This document shows, in pieces, positions 48,078-59,820 of a stretch of DNA of 64,000 bases. Made by a program: the position numbers and the translations under genes. The first letter of the stretch is position 1; each line of letters starts with the position of its first letter. The notes beneath the pieces are model-generated. The model had not been told where the DNA came from and searched no databases. It was given only the letters and a program-made list of their open reading frames with translations. This stretch comes from Gadus chalcogrammus (lineage: Eukaryota > Chordata > Actinopteri > Gadiformes > Gadidae): positions 17,060,026 to 17,124,025 of the forward strand of contig NC_079413.1 in the NCBI RefSeq assembly GCF_026213295.1. The letters run 5' to 3'.

Positions 48078-48530
48078 TCAGCAAAACATTGCCCTTGGAA
48101 TAAACCCCCTAACCCAACCGAGGGAGCCGCAACCTGAAGCTGGACTGTAGAGCTGTGAGAGAAAATACGCTGCGGGGGCTAACGCGGGGACTGCAGTAGC
48201 CATGGTAGCAGGGCACGTGCCAGGTGCGTAGCCTGTGAAGGCGGAGGAAGCCGAGCCTGATGGTTGCTGGAGTAGAAAAGGCGCCGTGGCGACCGACGAC
48301 AGCGGGTTGGGGGCCTGGACCCGTCCGGGAGTTCCGCATGGCGTTTCGACGGCGTCCATCCTGGCGCCAATGCTTTGCACCAACTCGGCGAGGGTTTGTA
48401 GAACCAGGCGGATGTCCGTGTTGGGAACTTGTTGGTGGTGTTGTTGAGGATACCGGGGACCGAAAAAAACGGCTTTCTGCGCTCGCTTGCCGGGACCAGA
48501 AGTAGTAGGCCGACCAGCACGAATCCGAAG
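48078..48530 (-). pseudogene. Possible gag-like N-terminal frame of the element
   Basis: An open frame of about 150 codons directly downstream of A1 in the - orientation, where the first gene of a retroelement would lie. It has a basic stretch (GPGKRAQK), a Gln/His-rich run (PQQHHQQ), a probable amphipathic helix (RLVLQTLAELVQSIGARMDA), then a Pro/Ala/Ser-rich tail ending at a stop. The frame opens after a stop at 48531, with its first ATG only inside the helix (near 48360), so the start is unclear or lost. There is no zinc knuckle or major homology region. Position and composition are the only support for gag. Two overlapping frames (48109-48339, 48179-48520) are less likely. Confidence 0.35.
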
Positions 48531-48607
48531 TTATAACCTCTTGGTGTGTATTAACCGACGTAGCAACTAAGCGACGAGATAATCAGAAGCACAGTAAAGC
48601 AGCAGTA

Positions 48608-48760
48608 TGCGTCGAACGAAGACCTGAGCAGCAAAGACATATGTTAGACTACTCTTTATAGAGCAGGTGTAGGCAGGTGATTGGTAGCTGGTGATTGGTG
48701 ATTGGCGGCCAGCCGCGCGTGATTTGAGTCCTCCTGGTAGAACTACCAGCAAGCTTACAT
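48608..48760 (-). repeat. Split direct repeat A1 with TATA box
   Basis: Left terminal repeat in element orientation, starting ATGTAAGCTTGCTGG after the satellite. It holds TATAAAGAG (TATAAA at 48660-48655) about 100 bp in, suitable to start a transcript reading into the interior. Near the end is the hairpin CTGGTAG-AA-CTACCAG on the + strand. Confidence 0.85.
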
Positions 48761-51700
48761 TAGGGCCATTACTCCACCATTTGGAAGTAGTTTTGAGCAA
48801 AATCAACAATGTAAGGTCAAAAACACATTGTTGGCCAAAAACTGATTCTCGCGCTCTGAAAAGCATTTTGCGCTCATAAAAATAAGACATGTTGATATCT
48901 CTGTCAATTTCAATGCAAACGTGTTACTAAGCTCACCGTAACGTTATAGGGCCAACTCCACCATTTGGAAGTGATCAAAAAGTGATTCTAACGCTCTGAA
49001 AAGCATTTTGCGCTCATAAACAAGAAATGTTGATATCTCTGTCAATTTCAATGCAAACGTGTTACTAAGCTCACCGTAGCGTTATAGGGCCAACTCCACC
49101 ATTTGGAAGTGATCAAAAAGTGATTCTAACGCTCTGAAAAGCATTTTGCGCTCATAAACAAGAAATGTTGATATCTCTGTCAATTTCAATGCAAACGTCT
49201 TACTAAGCTCACCACGGGGTTATAGAGCCATTACTCCACCATTTGGAAGTAGTTTTGAGCAAAATCAACAATGTAAGGTCAAAAACACATTGTTGGCCAA
49301 AAGTGATTCTAGCGCTCTGAAAAGCATTTTGCGCTCATAAAACAAGAAATGTTGATATCTCTGTCAATTTCAATGCAAACGTGTTACTAAGCTCACCGCA
49401 GGGTTATAGGGCCATTACTCCATCATTTGGAAGTAGTTTTGAGCAAAATCAACAATGTAAGGTCAAAAACACATTGTTGGCCAAAAAGTGATTCTAGCGC
49501 TCTGAAAAGCATTTTGCGCTCATAAACAAGAAATGTTGATATCTCTGTCAATTTCAATGCAAACGTGTTACTAAGCTCACCGTAGCGTTATAGGGCCAAC
49601 TCCACCATTTGGAAGTGATCAAAAAGTGATTCTAACGCTCTGAAAAGCATTTTGCGCTCATAAACAAGAAATGTTGATATCTCTGTCAATTTCAATGCAA
49701 ACGTGTTACTAAGCTCACCGCAGGGTTATAGGGCCAACTCCACCATTTGGAAGTGATCAAAAAGTGATTTCTAACGCTCTGAAAAGCATTTTGCGCTCAT
49801 AAACAAGAAATGTTGATATCTCTGTCAATTTCAATGCAAACGTGTTACTAAGCTCACCGCAGGGTTATAGGGCCATTACTCCACCATTTGGAAGTAGTTT
49901 TGAGCAAAATCAACAATGTAAGGTCAAAAACACATTGTTGGCCAAAAAGTGATTCTAGCGCTCTGAAAAACATTTTGCGCTCATAAAAACAAGAAATGTT
50001 GATATCTCTGTCAATTTCAATGCAAACGTGTTACTAAGCTCACCACAGGGTTATAGGCCATTACTCCACCATTTGGAAGTAGTTTTGAGCAAAATCAACA
50101 ATGTAAGGTCAAAAACACATTGTTGGCCAAAAAGTGATTCTAGCGCTCTGAAAAGCATTTTGCGCTCATAAACAAGAAATGTTGATATCTCTGTCAATTT
50201 CAATGCAAACGTGTTACTAAGCTCACCACAGGGTTATAGGGCCATTACTCCACCATTTGGAAGTAGTTTTGAGCAAAATCAACAATGTAAGGTCAAAAAC
50301 ACATTGTTGGCCAAAAAGTGATTCTCGCGCTCTGAAAAGCATTTTGCGCTCATAAAAATAAGACATGTTGATATGTCTGTCAATTTCAATGCAAACGTGT
50401 TACTAAGCTCACCGTAACGTTATAGGGCCAACTCCACCATTTGGAAGTGATCAAAAAGTGATTCTAACGCTCTGAAAAGCATTTTGCGCTCATAAACAAG
50501 AAATGTTGATATCTCTGTCAATTTCAATGCAAACGTGTTACTAAGCTCACCGTAGCGTTATAGGGCCAACTCCACCATTTGGAAGTGATCAAAAAGTGAT
50601 TCTAACGCTCTGAAAAGCATTTTGCGCTCATAAAACAAGAAATGTTGATATCTCTGTCAATTTCAATGCAAACGTCTTACTAAGCTCACCACGGGGTTAT
50701 AGAGCCATTACTCCACCATTTGGAAGTAGTTTGAGCAAAATCAACAATGTAAGGTCAAAAACACATTGTTGGCCAAAAAGTGATTCTAGCGCTCTGAAAA
50801 GCATTTTTGCGCTCATAAAAACAAGAAATGTTGATATCTCTGTCAATTTCAATGCAAACGTGTTACTAAGCTCACCGCAGGGTTATAGGGCCATTACTCC
50901 ACCATTTGGAAGTAGTTTTGAGCAAAATCAACAATGTAAGGTCAAAAACACATTGTTGGCCAAAAAGTGATTCTAGCGCTCTGAAAAGCATTTTGCGCTC
51001 ATAAACAAGAAATGTTGATATCTCTGTCAATTTCAATGCAAACGTGTTACTAAGCTCACCGTAGCGTTATAGGGCCAACTCCACCATTTGGAAGTGATCA
51101 AAAAGTGATTCTAACGCTCTGAAAAGCATTTTGCGCTCATAACAAGAAATGTTGATATCTCTGTCAATTTCAATGCAAACGTGTTACTAAGCTCACCGCA
51201 GGGTTATAGGGCCAACTCCCCATTTGGAAGTGATCAAAAAGTGATTCTAACGCTCTGAAAAGCATTTTGCGCTCATAAACAAGAAATGTTGATATCTCTG
51301 TCAATTTCAATGCAAACGTGTTACTAAGCTCACCGCAGGGTTATAGGGCCATTACTCCACCATTTGGAAGTAGTTTTGAGCAAAATCAACAATGTAAGGT
51401 CAAAAACACATTGTTGGCCAAAAAGTGATTCTAGCGCTCTGAACAGCATTTTGCGCTCATAAAAACAAGAAATGTTGATATCTCTGTCAATTTCAATGCA
51501 AACGTGTTACTAAGCTCACCACAGGGTTATAGGGCCATTACTCCACCATTTGGAAGTAGTTTTGAGCAAAATCAACAATGTAAGGTCAAAAACACTTTGT
51601 TGGTCAAAAAGTGATTCTAGCGCTCTGAAAAGCATTTTGCGCTCATAAAACAAGAAATGTTGATATCTCTGTCATTTCAATGCAAACGTGTTACTAAGCT

Positions 51701-53769
51701 CACCGCAGGGTTATAGGGCCATTACTCCACCATTTGGAAGTAGTTTTGAGCAAAATCAACAATGTAAGGTCAAAAACACATTGTTGGCCAAAAAGTGATT
51801 CTAGCGCTCTGAAAAGCATTTTGCGCTCATAAACAGAAATGTTGATATCTCTGTCAATTTCAATGCAAACGTGTTACTAAGCTCACCGTAGCGTTATAGG
51901 GCCAACTCCACCATTTGGAATTGATCAAAAAGTGATTCTAACGCTCTGAAAAGCATTTTGCGCTCATAAACAAGAATGTTGATATCTCTGTCAATTTCAA
52001 TGCAAACGTGTTACTAAGCTCACCGTAGCGTTGTAGGGCCAACTCCACCATTTGCAAGTGATCAAAAGTGATTCTAACGCTCTGAAAAGCATTTTGCGCT
52101 CATAAACAGAAATGTTGATATCTCTGTCAATTTTCAATGCAAACGTGTTACTAAGCTCACCACAGGGTTATAGGGCCATTACTCCACCAATTGGAAGTAG
52201 TTTTGAGCAAAATCAACAATGTAAGGTCAAAAACACATTGTTGGCCAAAAAGTGATTCTAGCGCTCTGAAAAGCATTTTGCGCTCATAAACAAGAAATGT
52301 TGATATCTCTGTCCAATTTCAATGCAAACGTGTTACTAAGCTCACCACAGGGTTATAGGGCCATTACTCCACCAGTTGGAAGTAGTTTTGAGCAAAATCA
52401 ACAATGTAAGGTCCAAAACACATTGTTGGCCAAAAGTGATTCTAGCGCTCTGAAAGCATTTTGCGCTCATCAACCAAGAATGTTGATATCTCTGTCAATT
52501 TCAATGCAAACGTTGTTACTAAGCTCACCGTAGCGTTATAGGGCCAACTCCACCATTTGGAATGATCAAAAAGTGATTCTAACGCTCTGAAAAGCATTTT
52601 GCGCTCATAAACAAGAAATGTTGATATCTCTGTCAATTTCAATGCAAACGTGTTACTAAGCTCACCGTAGCGTGTAGGGCCAACTCCACCATTTGCAAGT
52701 GATCAAAAAGTGATTCTAACGCTCTGAAAAGCATTTTGCGCTCATAAACAAGAAATGTTGATATCTCTGTCAATTTCAATGCAAACGTGTTACTAAGCTC
52801 ACCATAGCGTTGTAGGGCCAACTCCACCATTTGCAAGTGATCAAAAAGTGATTCTAACGTTCTGAAAAGCATTTTGCGCTCATAAACAAGAAATGTTGAT
52901 ATCTCTGTCAATTTCAATGCAAACGTGTTACTAAGCTCACCACAGGGTTATAGGGCCATTACTCCACCATTTGGAAGTAGTTTTGAGCAAAATCAACAAT
53001 GTAAGGTCAAAAACACATTGTTGGCCAAAAAGTGATTCTAGCGCTCTGAAAAGCATTTTGCGCCCATAAACAAGAAATGTTGATATCTCTGTCAATTTCA
53101 ATGCAAACGTGTTACTAAGCTCACCACAGGGTTATAGGGCCATTACTCCACCATTTGGAAGTAGTTTTGAGCAAAATCAACAATGTAAGGTCAAAAACAC
53201 ATTGTTGGCCAAAAAGTGATTCTAGCGCTCTGAAAAGCATTTTGCGCTCATAAACAAGAAATGTTGATATCTCTGTCAATTTCAATGCAAACGTGTTACT
53301 AAGCTAGCCACAGGGTTATAGGGCCATTACTCCACCATTTGGAAGTAGTTTTGAGCAAAATCAACAATGTAAGGTCAAAAACACATTGTTGGCCAAAAAG
53401 TGATTCTAGCGCTCTGAAAAGCATTTTGCGCTCATACAAATAAGAAATGTTGATATCTCTGTCAATTTCAATGCAAACGTGTTACTAAGCTCACCGTAGC
53501 GTTATAGGGCCAACTCCACCATTTGGAAGTGATCAAAAGTGATTCTAACGCTCTGAAAAGCATTTTGCGCTCATAAACAAGAAATGTTGATATCTCTGTC
53601 AATTTCAATGCAAACGTGTTACTAAGCTCACCGTAGCGTTGTAGGGCCAACTCCACCATTTGCAAGTGATCAAAAAGTGATTCTAACGCTCTGAAAAGCA
53701 TTTTGCGCTCATAAACAAGAAATGTTGATATCTCTGTCAATTTCAATGCAAACGTGTTACTAAGCTCAC
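48761..53769 (-). repeat. 182/138-bp satellite, second block
   Basis: Resumes the satellite unit exactly where the inserted element interrupted it (TAGGGCCATTACTCC). Long and short units alternate as before, with a few percent divergence. No genes are supported here. Confidence 0.93.
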
Positions 53770-56700
53770 CGCAGGGTTATCGGGCCATTACGCCACATAT
53801 TTGGGAAGTAGTTTTGAGCAAAATCACATGTAAGTGTCAAAACACATGTTGGCCAAAAAGTTGTTTCTAGCGCTCTGAAAAGCTATTTGGCGCTCATACA
53901 CAAGCAATGTTGATATCTCTGTCAATTTTCAATGCAAACTTTTCTAAGCTCACACAGGGTTATACGGCCCATTACTCCCCATTTGAAGTAGTTTTGAGCA
54001 AAATCAACAATGAAGGTCAAAACACTTGTTGACCAAAAAGTGATTCTAGCGCTCTGAAAAGCATTTTTGCGCTCATAACAGAAATGTTGATATCTCTGTC
54101 AATTTCAATGCAACTTGTTACTAAGCTCCCGTAGCGTTTATAGGGCCAACTCCACAATTTGGAAGTGATCAAAAATGATTCTACCTCGTCTAAGCATTTT
54201 GCGCTCATAAACAAGAAATTTTGATATCTCGTCAATTTCAATGCAAACGTCTTCTAAGCTCACCACGGGGTTTATAGAGCCATTACTCCACCATTAGGAA
54301 GTAGTTTTGAGCAAAATCAACAATGTAAGGTCAAAAACACATTGTTGGCCAAAAAGTGATTCTAGCGCTCTGAAAGCATTTTGCGCTCATAAAACAAGAA
54401 ATGTTGATATCTCTGTCAATTTCAATGCAAACGTGTTACTAAGCTCACCGCAGGGTTATAGGGCATTACTCCACCATTTGGAAAGTAGTTTTGAGCAAAA
54501 TCAACAATGTAAGGTCAAAAACACATGTTGGCCAAAAAGTGATTCTAGCGCTCTGAAAGCATTTTGCGCTCATAAACAAGAAATGTTGATATCTCTGTCA
54601 ATTTCATGCAAACGTGTACTAAGCTCACCGTAGCGTTATAGGGCCAACTCCACCATTTGGAAGTGATCAAAAGTGATTCTAACGCTCTGAAAAGCATTTT
54701 GCGCTCATAACAACGAAATGTTGATATCTCTGTCAATTTCAATGCAAACGTGTTACTAAGCTCACCGCAGGGTTGTAGGGCCAAACTCACCATTTGCAAG
54801 AAGTGATCAAAAAAGTGATTCTAACGCTCTGAAAAGCATTTTGCGCTCATAAACAAGAAATGTTGAGTATCTCTGTCAATTCAATGCAAACGTGTTATAC
54901 TAAGCCTCACCGCAGGGTTATAGGGCCATTACTCCACATTTGGAAGTAGTTTTGAGCAAAATCAACAATGTAAGGGTCAAAAACCACATTGTTGGCCAAA
55001 AAGTGATTCTAGCGCTCTGAAAAGCATTTTTGCGCTCATAAAACAAGAAATGTTGATATCTCTGTCAATTTCAAATGCAAACGTGTTACTAAGCTCACCA
55101 CAGGGTTATAGGGCCATTACTCCACCATTTGAATAGTTTTGAGCAAAATCAACAATGTAAGGGTCAAAAACACATTGTTGGCCAAAAAGTGATTCTAGCG
55201 CTCTGGAAAATGCAATTTTGCGCTCATAAACAAGAAATTGTTGATATCTCTGTCAATTTCAATGCAACGTGTTACTAAGGCTCAGCACAGGGTTACTTAG
55301 GGCCATTACTCCCACCATTTGGAAAGTAGTTTTGAGCAAAATCAACAATGTAAGGTCAAAAACACATTGTTTGGCCAAAAACAGTGATTCTCGCGCTCTG
55401 AAAAGCATTTTGCGCTCATTAAACAATGACATGTTGATATCTCTGTCAATTTCAATGCAAACGTGTTACTAAGCTCACCGTAGCGTTATAGGGCCAACTC
55501 CACCATTTGGAAGTGATCAAAATGTGATTCTAACGCTCTGAAAAGCATTTTGCGCTCATAAACAAGAAATGTTGATTATCTCTGTCAATTTCAATGCAAA
55601 CGTGTTACTAAGCTCCCGTAGCGTATAGGGCCCAACTCCACCATTTGGAAGTGATCAAAAAGTGATTCTAACGCTCTGAAAAGCATTTTGCGCTCATAAA
55701 CAAGAAATGTTGATATCTCTGTCAATTTCAATGCAAACGTCTTACTAAGCTCACCACAGGGTTATAGGGCCATTACTCCACCATTAGGAAGTAGTTTTGA
55801 GCAAAATCAACAATGGTACGGTCAAAACACATTTGTGGCCTAAAAAAGTGATTCTAGCGCTCTGAAAAGCATTTTGGCGCTCATAAACAAGAATGTGATA
55901 TCTCTGTCAATTTCCAATGCAAACGTGTTACTAAGCCTAGCCCCCAGGGGTTATAGGGCCATTACTCCACCATTTGGAAGTAGTTTTGAGTCAAAATCCA
56001 AATGTAAGAGCAAAAACACATTGTTGGCCAAAAGTGAATTTTCTAGCGCTCTGAAAAGCATTTTGCGCTCATAAACAAGAAATGTTGAAATCCTCTGTCA
56101 ATTGTCATGATGCAAACGTGTTACTAAGCTCACCGTAGCGTTATAGGGCCAACTCCACCATTTGGAAGTTGATTCAAAAAGTGATTCTACGCTCTGAAAA
56201 GCATTTGGCGCTCATAACAAGAAATGTTGATATCTCTGTCAAGTTCAATGCAAACGTGTTACTAAGCTCACCGCTAGGGTTAGTAGGGCCAAACTCCACC
56301 ATTTGCAAGTGATCAAAAAGTGATTCTAACCTGCTCTGAAAAGCATTTTGCGCTCATAAACAAGAAATGTTGATATCTCTGTCAATTTCAATGCAAACGT
56401 GTTACTAAAGTAGCTCACCACAGGGTTATAGGGCCATTACTCCACCATTTCGAAGTATGTTTTGAGCAAATCACAATGTAAGTCAAAAACACATTGTTGG
56501 CCAAAAAAAGTGATTCTAGCGCTCTGAAAAGCATTTTGCGCTCATAAAACAAGAAATGTTGATATCTCTGTCAATTTCATGCAAACGTGTTACTAAGCTC
56601 ACCACAGGGTTATAGGGCCATTACGCCACCATTTGGAAGTAGTTTTGAGCAAAATCAACAATGTAAGGTGCAAAAACACATTGTTGGCCAAAAAAGTGAT

Positions 56701-56831
56701 TCTAGCGCTCTGAAAAGCATTTGCGCTCATAAACAAGAAAATGTTGATATCTCTGTCAATTTCAATGCAAACGTGTACTAAGCTCACGCGGGTTATAGGG
56801 CATTCCATTCTCCACCATTTGGAAGTAGTTT
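53770..56831 (-). repeat. 182/138-bp satellite, indel-rich end
   Basis: Same satellite, but nearly every unit has several 1-3 base insertions or deletions (for example CAAAATCACATGTAAG, TAAGCCTCACC, TTAGTAGGGCC), whereas units upstream have few. Substitutions are not comparably raised. This looks like poor consensus next to the gap rather than biological decay. Confidence 0.85.
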
Positions 56832-56931
56832 NNNNNNNNNNNNNNNNNNNNNNNNNNNNNNNNNNNNNNNNNNNNNNNNNNNNNNNNNNNNNNNNNNNNN
56901 NNNNNNNNNNNNNNNNNNNNNNNNNNNNNNN
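56832..56931. other. Assembly gap (100 N)
   Basis: 100 Ns separating satellite from an unrelated repeat family. True size and content are unknown. Confidence 0.98.
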
Positions 56932-58025
56932 CTAACCTTAATGATCGTTCGATAAAAATTCGGAAAATTTCGCCATTAGGGGGCGCAATAAACGAGGAAA
57001 TTGTATATCTTCTACAAAATTTCGCCGCGAAAACGCTACACTGACTTCTCGCTACTCCTACCACAGTCAAATCCTTTGTATCCACAGGTTCAGGGTAGCG
57101 TTTTGAACACATGCTTCGCGTTGTGCCGGCGAAACGCACATTTCTTGTCGCGTTGTGCCGGCGAAATGCACACTTCTTGGACCCCTGCATAACTGCTTGC
57201 AGTTCTAGTTATTATACTTCCTACGCTAAAAGTGGTACCACAGCCCAAACCGTAAATGGTGCACACACGCCAATTGCATGACTAGATCCAGGTCCGTGTA
57301 GACTACGCAGACGACAAAATCCAGACACGCCGGCCACTAGGTGGCGCTATACCAAGGAATACGCGTTTGGGGCTATAACTCCCACACCGAACCTCCCACA
57401 GTCCAAAAACTTGTACACACAGATGCACTGGAGTCTGCTGCATCTTTTGGCCTAGGCCACGCCCATTTGCGTCTATGAATATTTTTCGCTAAATCGCGAA
57501 AACCGCAAAACTGTTTTTTCGCTACTCCTCCCACATTTCTTGACCAATCGACACCAAACTTTGCACACGACATCTTCAGACGCACACGCAAAGAAATCAT
57601 CAACAGTTTTTTGATCCGACCTTCGACGACGAAACGGTAGAGTTTTGAATATTTGTTTATTAGCTAAATTAGACGTGGAAAATTAAAAATCCAAAAAAAT
57701 CCAAAATTAGACATCGGATCGAGTCCAAATTCTACACACATGTTGGTGCTAACCTTAATGACGTTCGATAAAAATGTCGGAAAATTTCGCCATTAGGGGG
57801 CGCAATAAACGAGGAAATTGTATATCTTCTACAAAATTTCGCCGCGAAAACGCTACACTGACTTCTCGCTACTCCTACCACAGTCAAATCCTTTGTATCC
57901 ACAGGTTCAGGGTAGCGTTTTAAACACATGCTTCGCGTTGTGCCGGCGAAATGCACATTTCTTGTCGCGTTGTGCCGGCGAAATGCACACTTCTTGGACC
58001 CCTGCATAACTGCTTGCAGTTCTAG
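56932..58025 (+). repeat. 817-bp repeat with Helitron-like 3' ends
   Basis: Sequence 56932-57208 recurs at 57749-58025 with few changes, a period of 817 bp. Each copy ends in a perfect hairpin (AACTGC-TT-GCAGTT at 57191-57204 and 58008-58021) followed by CTAG and then a T in the next sequence. Helitrons end in a hairpin and CTRR and insert between A and T. The unit also has GCCATTAGGGGGCGC and a doubled GTTGTGCCGGCGAAA block. No helicase or Rep frame is present, so this would be a non-autonomous or array-forming derivative. No gene is supported. Confidence 0.6.
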
Positions 58026-58051
58026 TGGGTATTGTTGGTGCAGCGTTAGAC

Positions 58052-58054
58052 ACT
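58052..58054. repeat. Target site duplication ACT, left
   Basis: ACT immediately left of the Harbinger inverted repeat, matching ACT at 63554-63556. Confidence 0.8.
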
Positions 58055-58085
58055 GGGTCTGTTCGAAACCGCATACTTGCTTACT
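58055..58085 (+). repeat. Harbinger left terminal inverted repeat
   Basis: Begins GGGTCTGTTCGAAACCGC. Just inside are repeated GCTTAC / GTAAGCGAG motifs (58082-58160) that recur near the right end, likely protein-binding sites. Confidence 0.92.
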
Positions 58086-58257
58086 ACGCTTACTAACTAT
58101 GACGTCAAATTGAGTAAGCGAGAATTTAGTAAGCGAGTTTAGGTAAGCGAGTAGTATCCGAATGTCTTCTACTTCCGGAAAGATTTTGAGTAAGCATCGC
58201 TAGCTTACTAGACGTACTAAACTGCCCCAGAATGCACTGCGTCTATTCAAAAATAAA

Positions 58258-59692
58258 ATGGAAGCAATGGCGCTAAACACGGAGCCGCAGCAGAGCCCAC
58301 AGCCATACCGATGTAAGTGAATCGTCTATTACCAATCGTATGTGGTCAACATATATTTGATTGATTAGATTTTTTAGGATGAACGTAGCTTTGTTGTAGT
58401 CCAACATGTGTTTAAAGTTACCGTTCTTGATGACTAAAGGGTCAGCCTGTTGATAGCTATATAGCATGTAAATAAACGGGTAACAGTAATGCAAGTGATA
58501 TCACCGTAGTTTTAATTAATTAACGTCACCAGCTGCGTTTCTATCCCCCTGCTACCATCGATAAAAAGTATGTGCGTTATTGATCGTTTAAGGGACTGAT
58601 GAAGACACGGAGGCGCTTATCAGGTGGAGAGGGGCCAATGATGTGTTCTTCACGGGGAGGCGCAATGCCTCCATGTCCGGATTTCAGTAAGACACCACTT
58701 TTCAATTGTGTTATCTTACGTTTTATATAGAGGCACGAAAATATATCAAAGGGTTGAGGGTTACCTTTGTGCTCTCATGAGAAGTGTGTTTGTAAAAATA
58801 GGCTATTGGATGAGACGAGTTAGTTTAGTTGCCCCTTTCATAAGTTTATGCTAATTTGACCAATGTTATTTGTGTAGGACCTATATAAAGGACATGGAGC
58901 TGGAGGGGAAAGTAGAGGCCCTCTGGGCAAAAAAAAAGTGGGAGAATTTAAAACAAAAATACAAGGTGAGTCCAGGTATCATATTTCACCTTAGCTTGCC
59001 TTAAAAAAGAAATGCTCCTGAAAAGCAAAACTGTTTATCCGTAATCTCTTCAAAAGAAAATCTGGAGGCTTGTATAGTGCATTTCAGATCCCAGTAAACC
59101 ACATACGTAACTGATGAATAAAAAAAGGCCACAGCGAACTAACGTTGTAACCTGTGAATCATAGTTATCAGATGTTTCTTTGTTTTAGGAATTGAAAGCC
59201 CCAAGGACGGGCGTAAGCACAGAGGGAGGAGAGGCCACTGCAGCAAACTGGAAGTGGTTTGTTCTCATGGATGAGGTGATGGGGCACCGCCCAGCGATCA
59301 CTCCACCAAACCCCATCTCCTCAGCCATGGGAACAAACTCTGCTGCAGTGGCCTCTCCTCAGGAGGAAGAGGGGGAGTCCACTCCGTGCTCCAAACGAAA
59401 GAGGGAGCCGGAGTGGCTCTCCTATGTTAGGAAAATGGAAGAGAAGGAAGAGGAAAAGGAAAGGAGGGCGGAAGAGAGAGAGGAGCAGAAAGAGAGAGAG
59501 GAACTACAGAGAGAAGAGAGGAAGGAGAGAGAAAAGAGAGAGGAAGACAGAAGGAGAGAGAGAGAGTGGCGAGAATGGATGGATGCGAGGCAAAGAGAGG
59601 AAAGAAGAGAGAGAGCGGAGAGGGACAGGGACAATATGGCCAGGGAGGAAAGGCTGCTTGCCCTCTTAGAGGCCATAACAAAAAAATATTAA
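58258..59692 (+). CDS. Harbinger Myb/SANT-like DNA-binding protein
   Basis: Four exons: 58258-58312, 58593-58686, 58878-58965, 59189-59692, a total of 741 nt or 246 residues plus stop. All introns follow GT-AG: donors GTAAGT, GTAAGA and GTGAGT, acceptors TTTAAG, GTGTAG and TTTTAG. Exon joints restore codons for Trp19 and Gln50. Residues 19-84 form a Myb/SANT-like (trihelix-type) domain, with RWTDEDTEALI at the first helix and KKWENLKQKYKELK at the third. A basic KRKREP (148-153) could be a nuclear signal. Residues about 162-240 are a Glu/Arg/Lys-rich predicted coiled coil ending LLALLEAITKKY. In known Harbinger elements this partner binds the transposon and helps nuclear import of the transposase. 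The ATG context is AAAATGG. AATAAA overlaps the stop codon (59692-59697). Confidence 0.87.
58313..58592 (+). other. Intron 1 of the Myb-like gene
   Basis: 280 bp, AT-rich, GTAAGT to TTTAAG. The acceptor tract is poor in pyrimidines, so this acceptor is the least certain, but the joined codon gives the conserved Trp of the SANT domain. Confidence 0.75.
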
Positions 59693-59820
59693 ATAAAGTC
59701 TATTTGAACCGTTTCCTCTTTTGTTGCAGATAATTCTGAAGGATTATAAAGAGTAAAGGGAGGCAGTAATAACATGATATTGAAATATAATATAATTAAA
59801 TGATTTAATTTATGATTTAG

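Larger units (their letters stand above)
43071..48760 (-). mobile_element. Ngaro-like retroelement, non-autonomous
   Basis: A 5,690-bp insertion in a satellite unit, between GTGTTA and TAGGGCC, with no target duplication. Read on the - strand, the order is A1 (48760-48608), internal DNA, B1 (43605-43439), A2 (43438-43286), a 48-bp link, B2 (43237-43071). A1 equals A2 (153 bp) and B1 equals B2 (167 bp) with no differences that I can see. Known Ngaro elements of the DIRS order have such split direct repeats and make no target duplication because a tyrosine recombinase integrates them. No reverse transcriptase, RNase H or recombinase frame is visible, so mobility would depend on another copy. 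Alternative: two head-to-tail copies of a non-autonomous DNA element, one internally deleted, for example Helitron-like. Confidence 0.6.

Noticed and set aside
43071..48760. Classic LTR retrotransposon
   Set aside because: There is no 4-6 bp target duplication and no TG...CA repeat at both ends. The outer repeats are split in the A1...B1A2B2 order rather than two complete LTRs.
43071..48760. Canonical Helitron
   Set aside because: Insertion between A and T and a terminal hairpin fit, but there is no clean TC start or CTRR end. Kept only as an alternative.
57001..58009. Frames with repeated CRRNAHF-type peptides on + and matching - frames
   Set aside because: They derive from a doubled GTTGTGCCGGCGAAA segment in the 817-bp repeat and have no further support.
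59422..59681. Leu/Ser-rich antisense frames of 84 codons
   Set aside because: They are antisense shadows of the purine-rich coiled-coil exon of the Myb-like gene.
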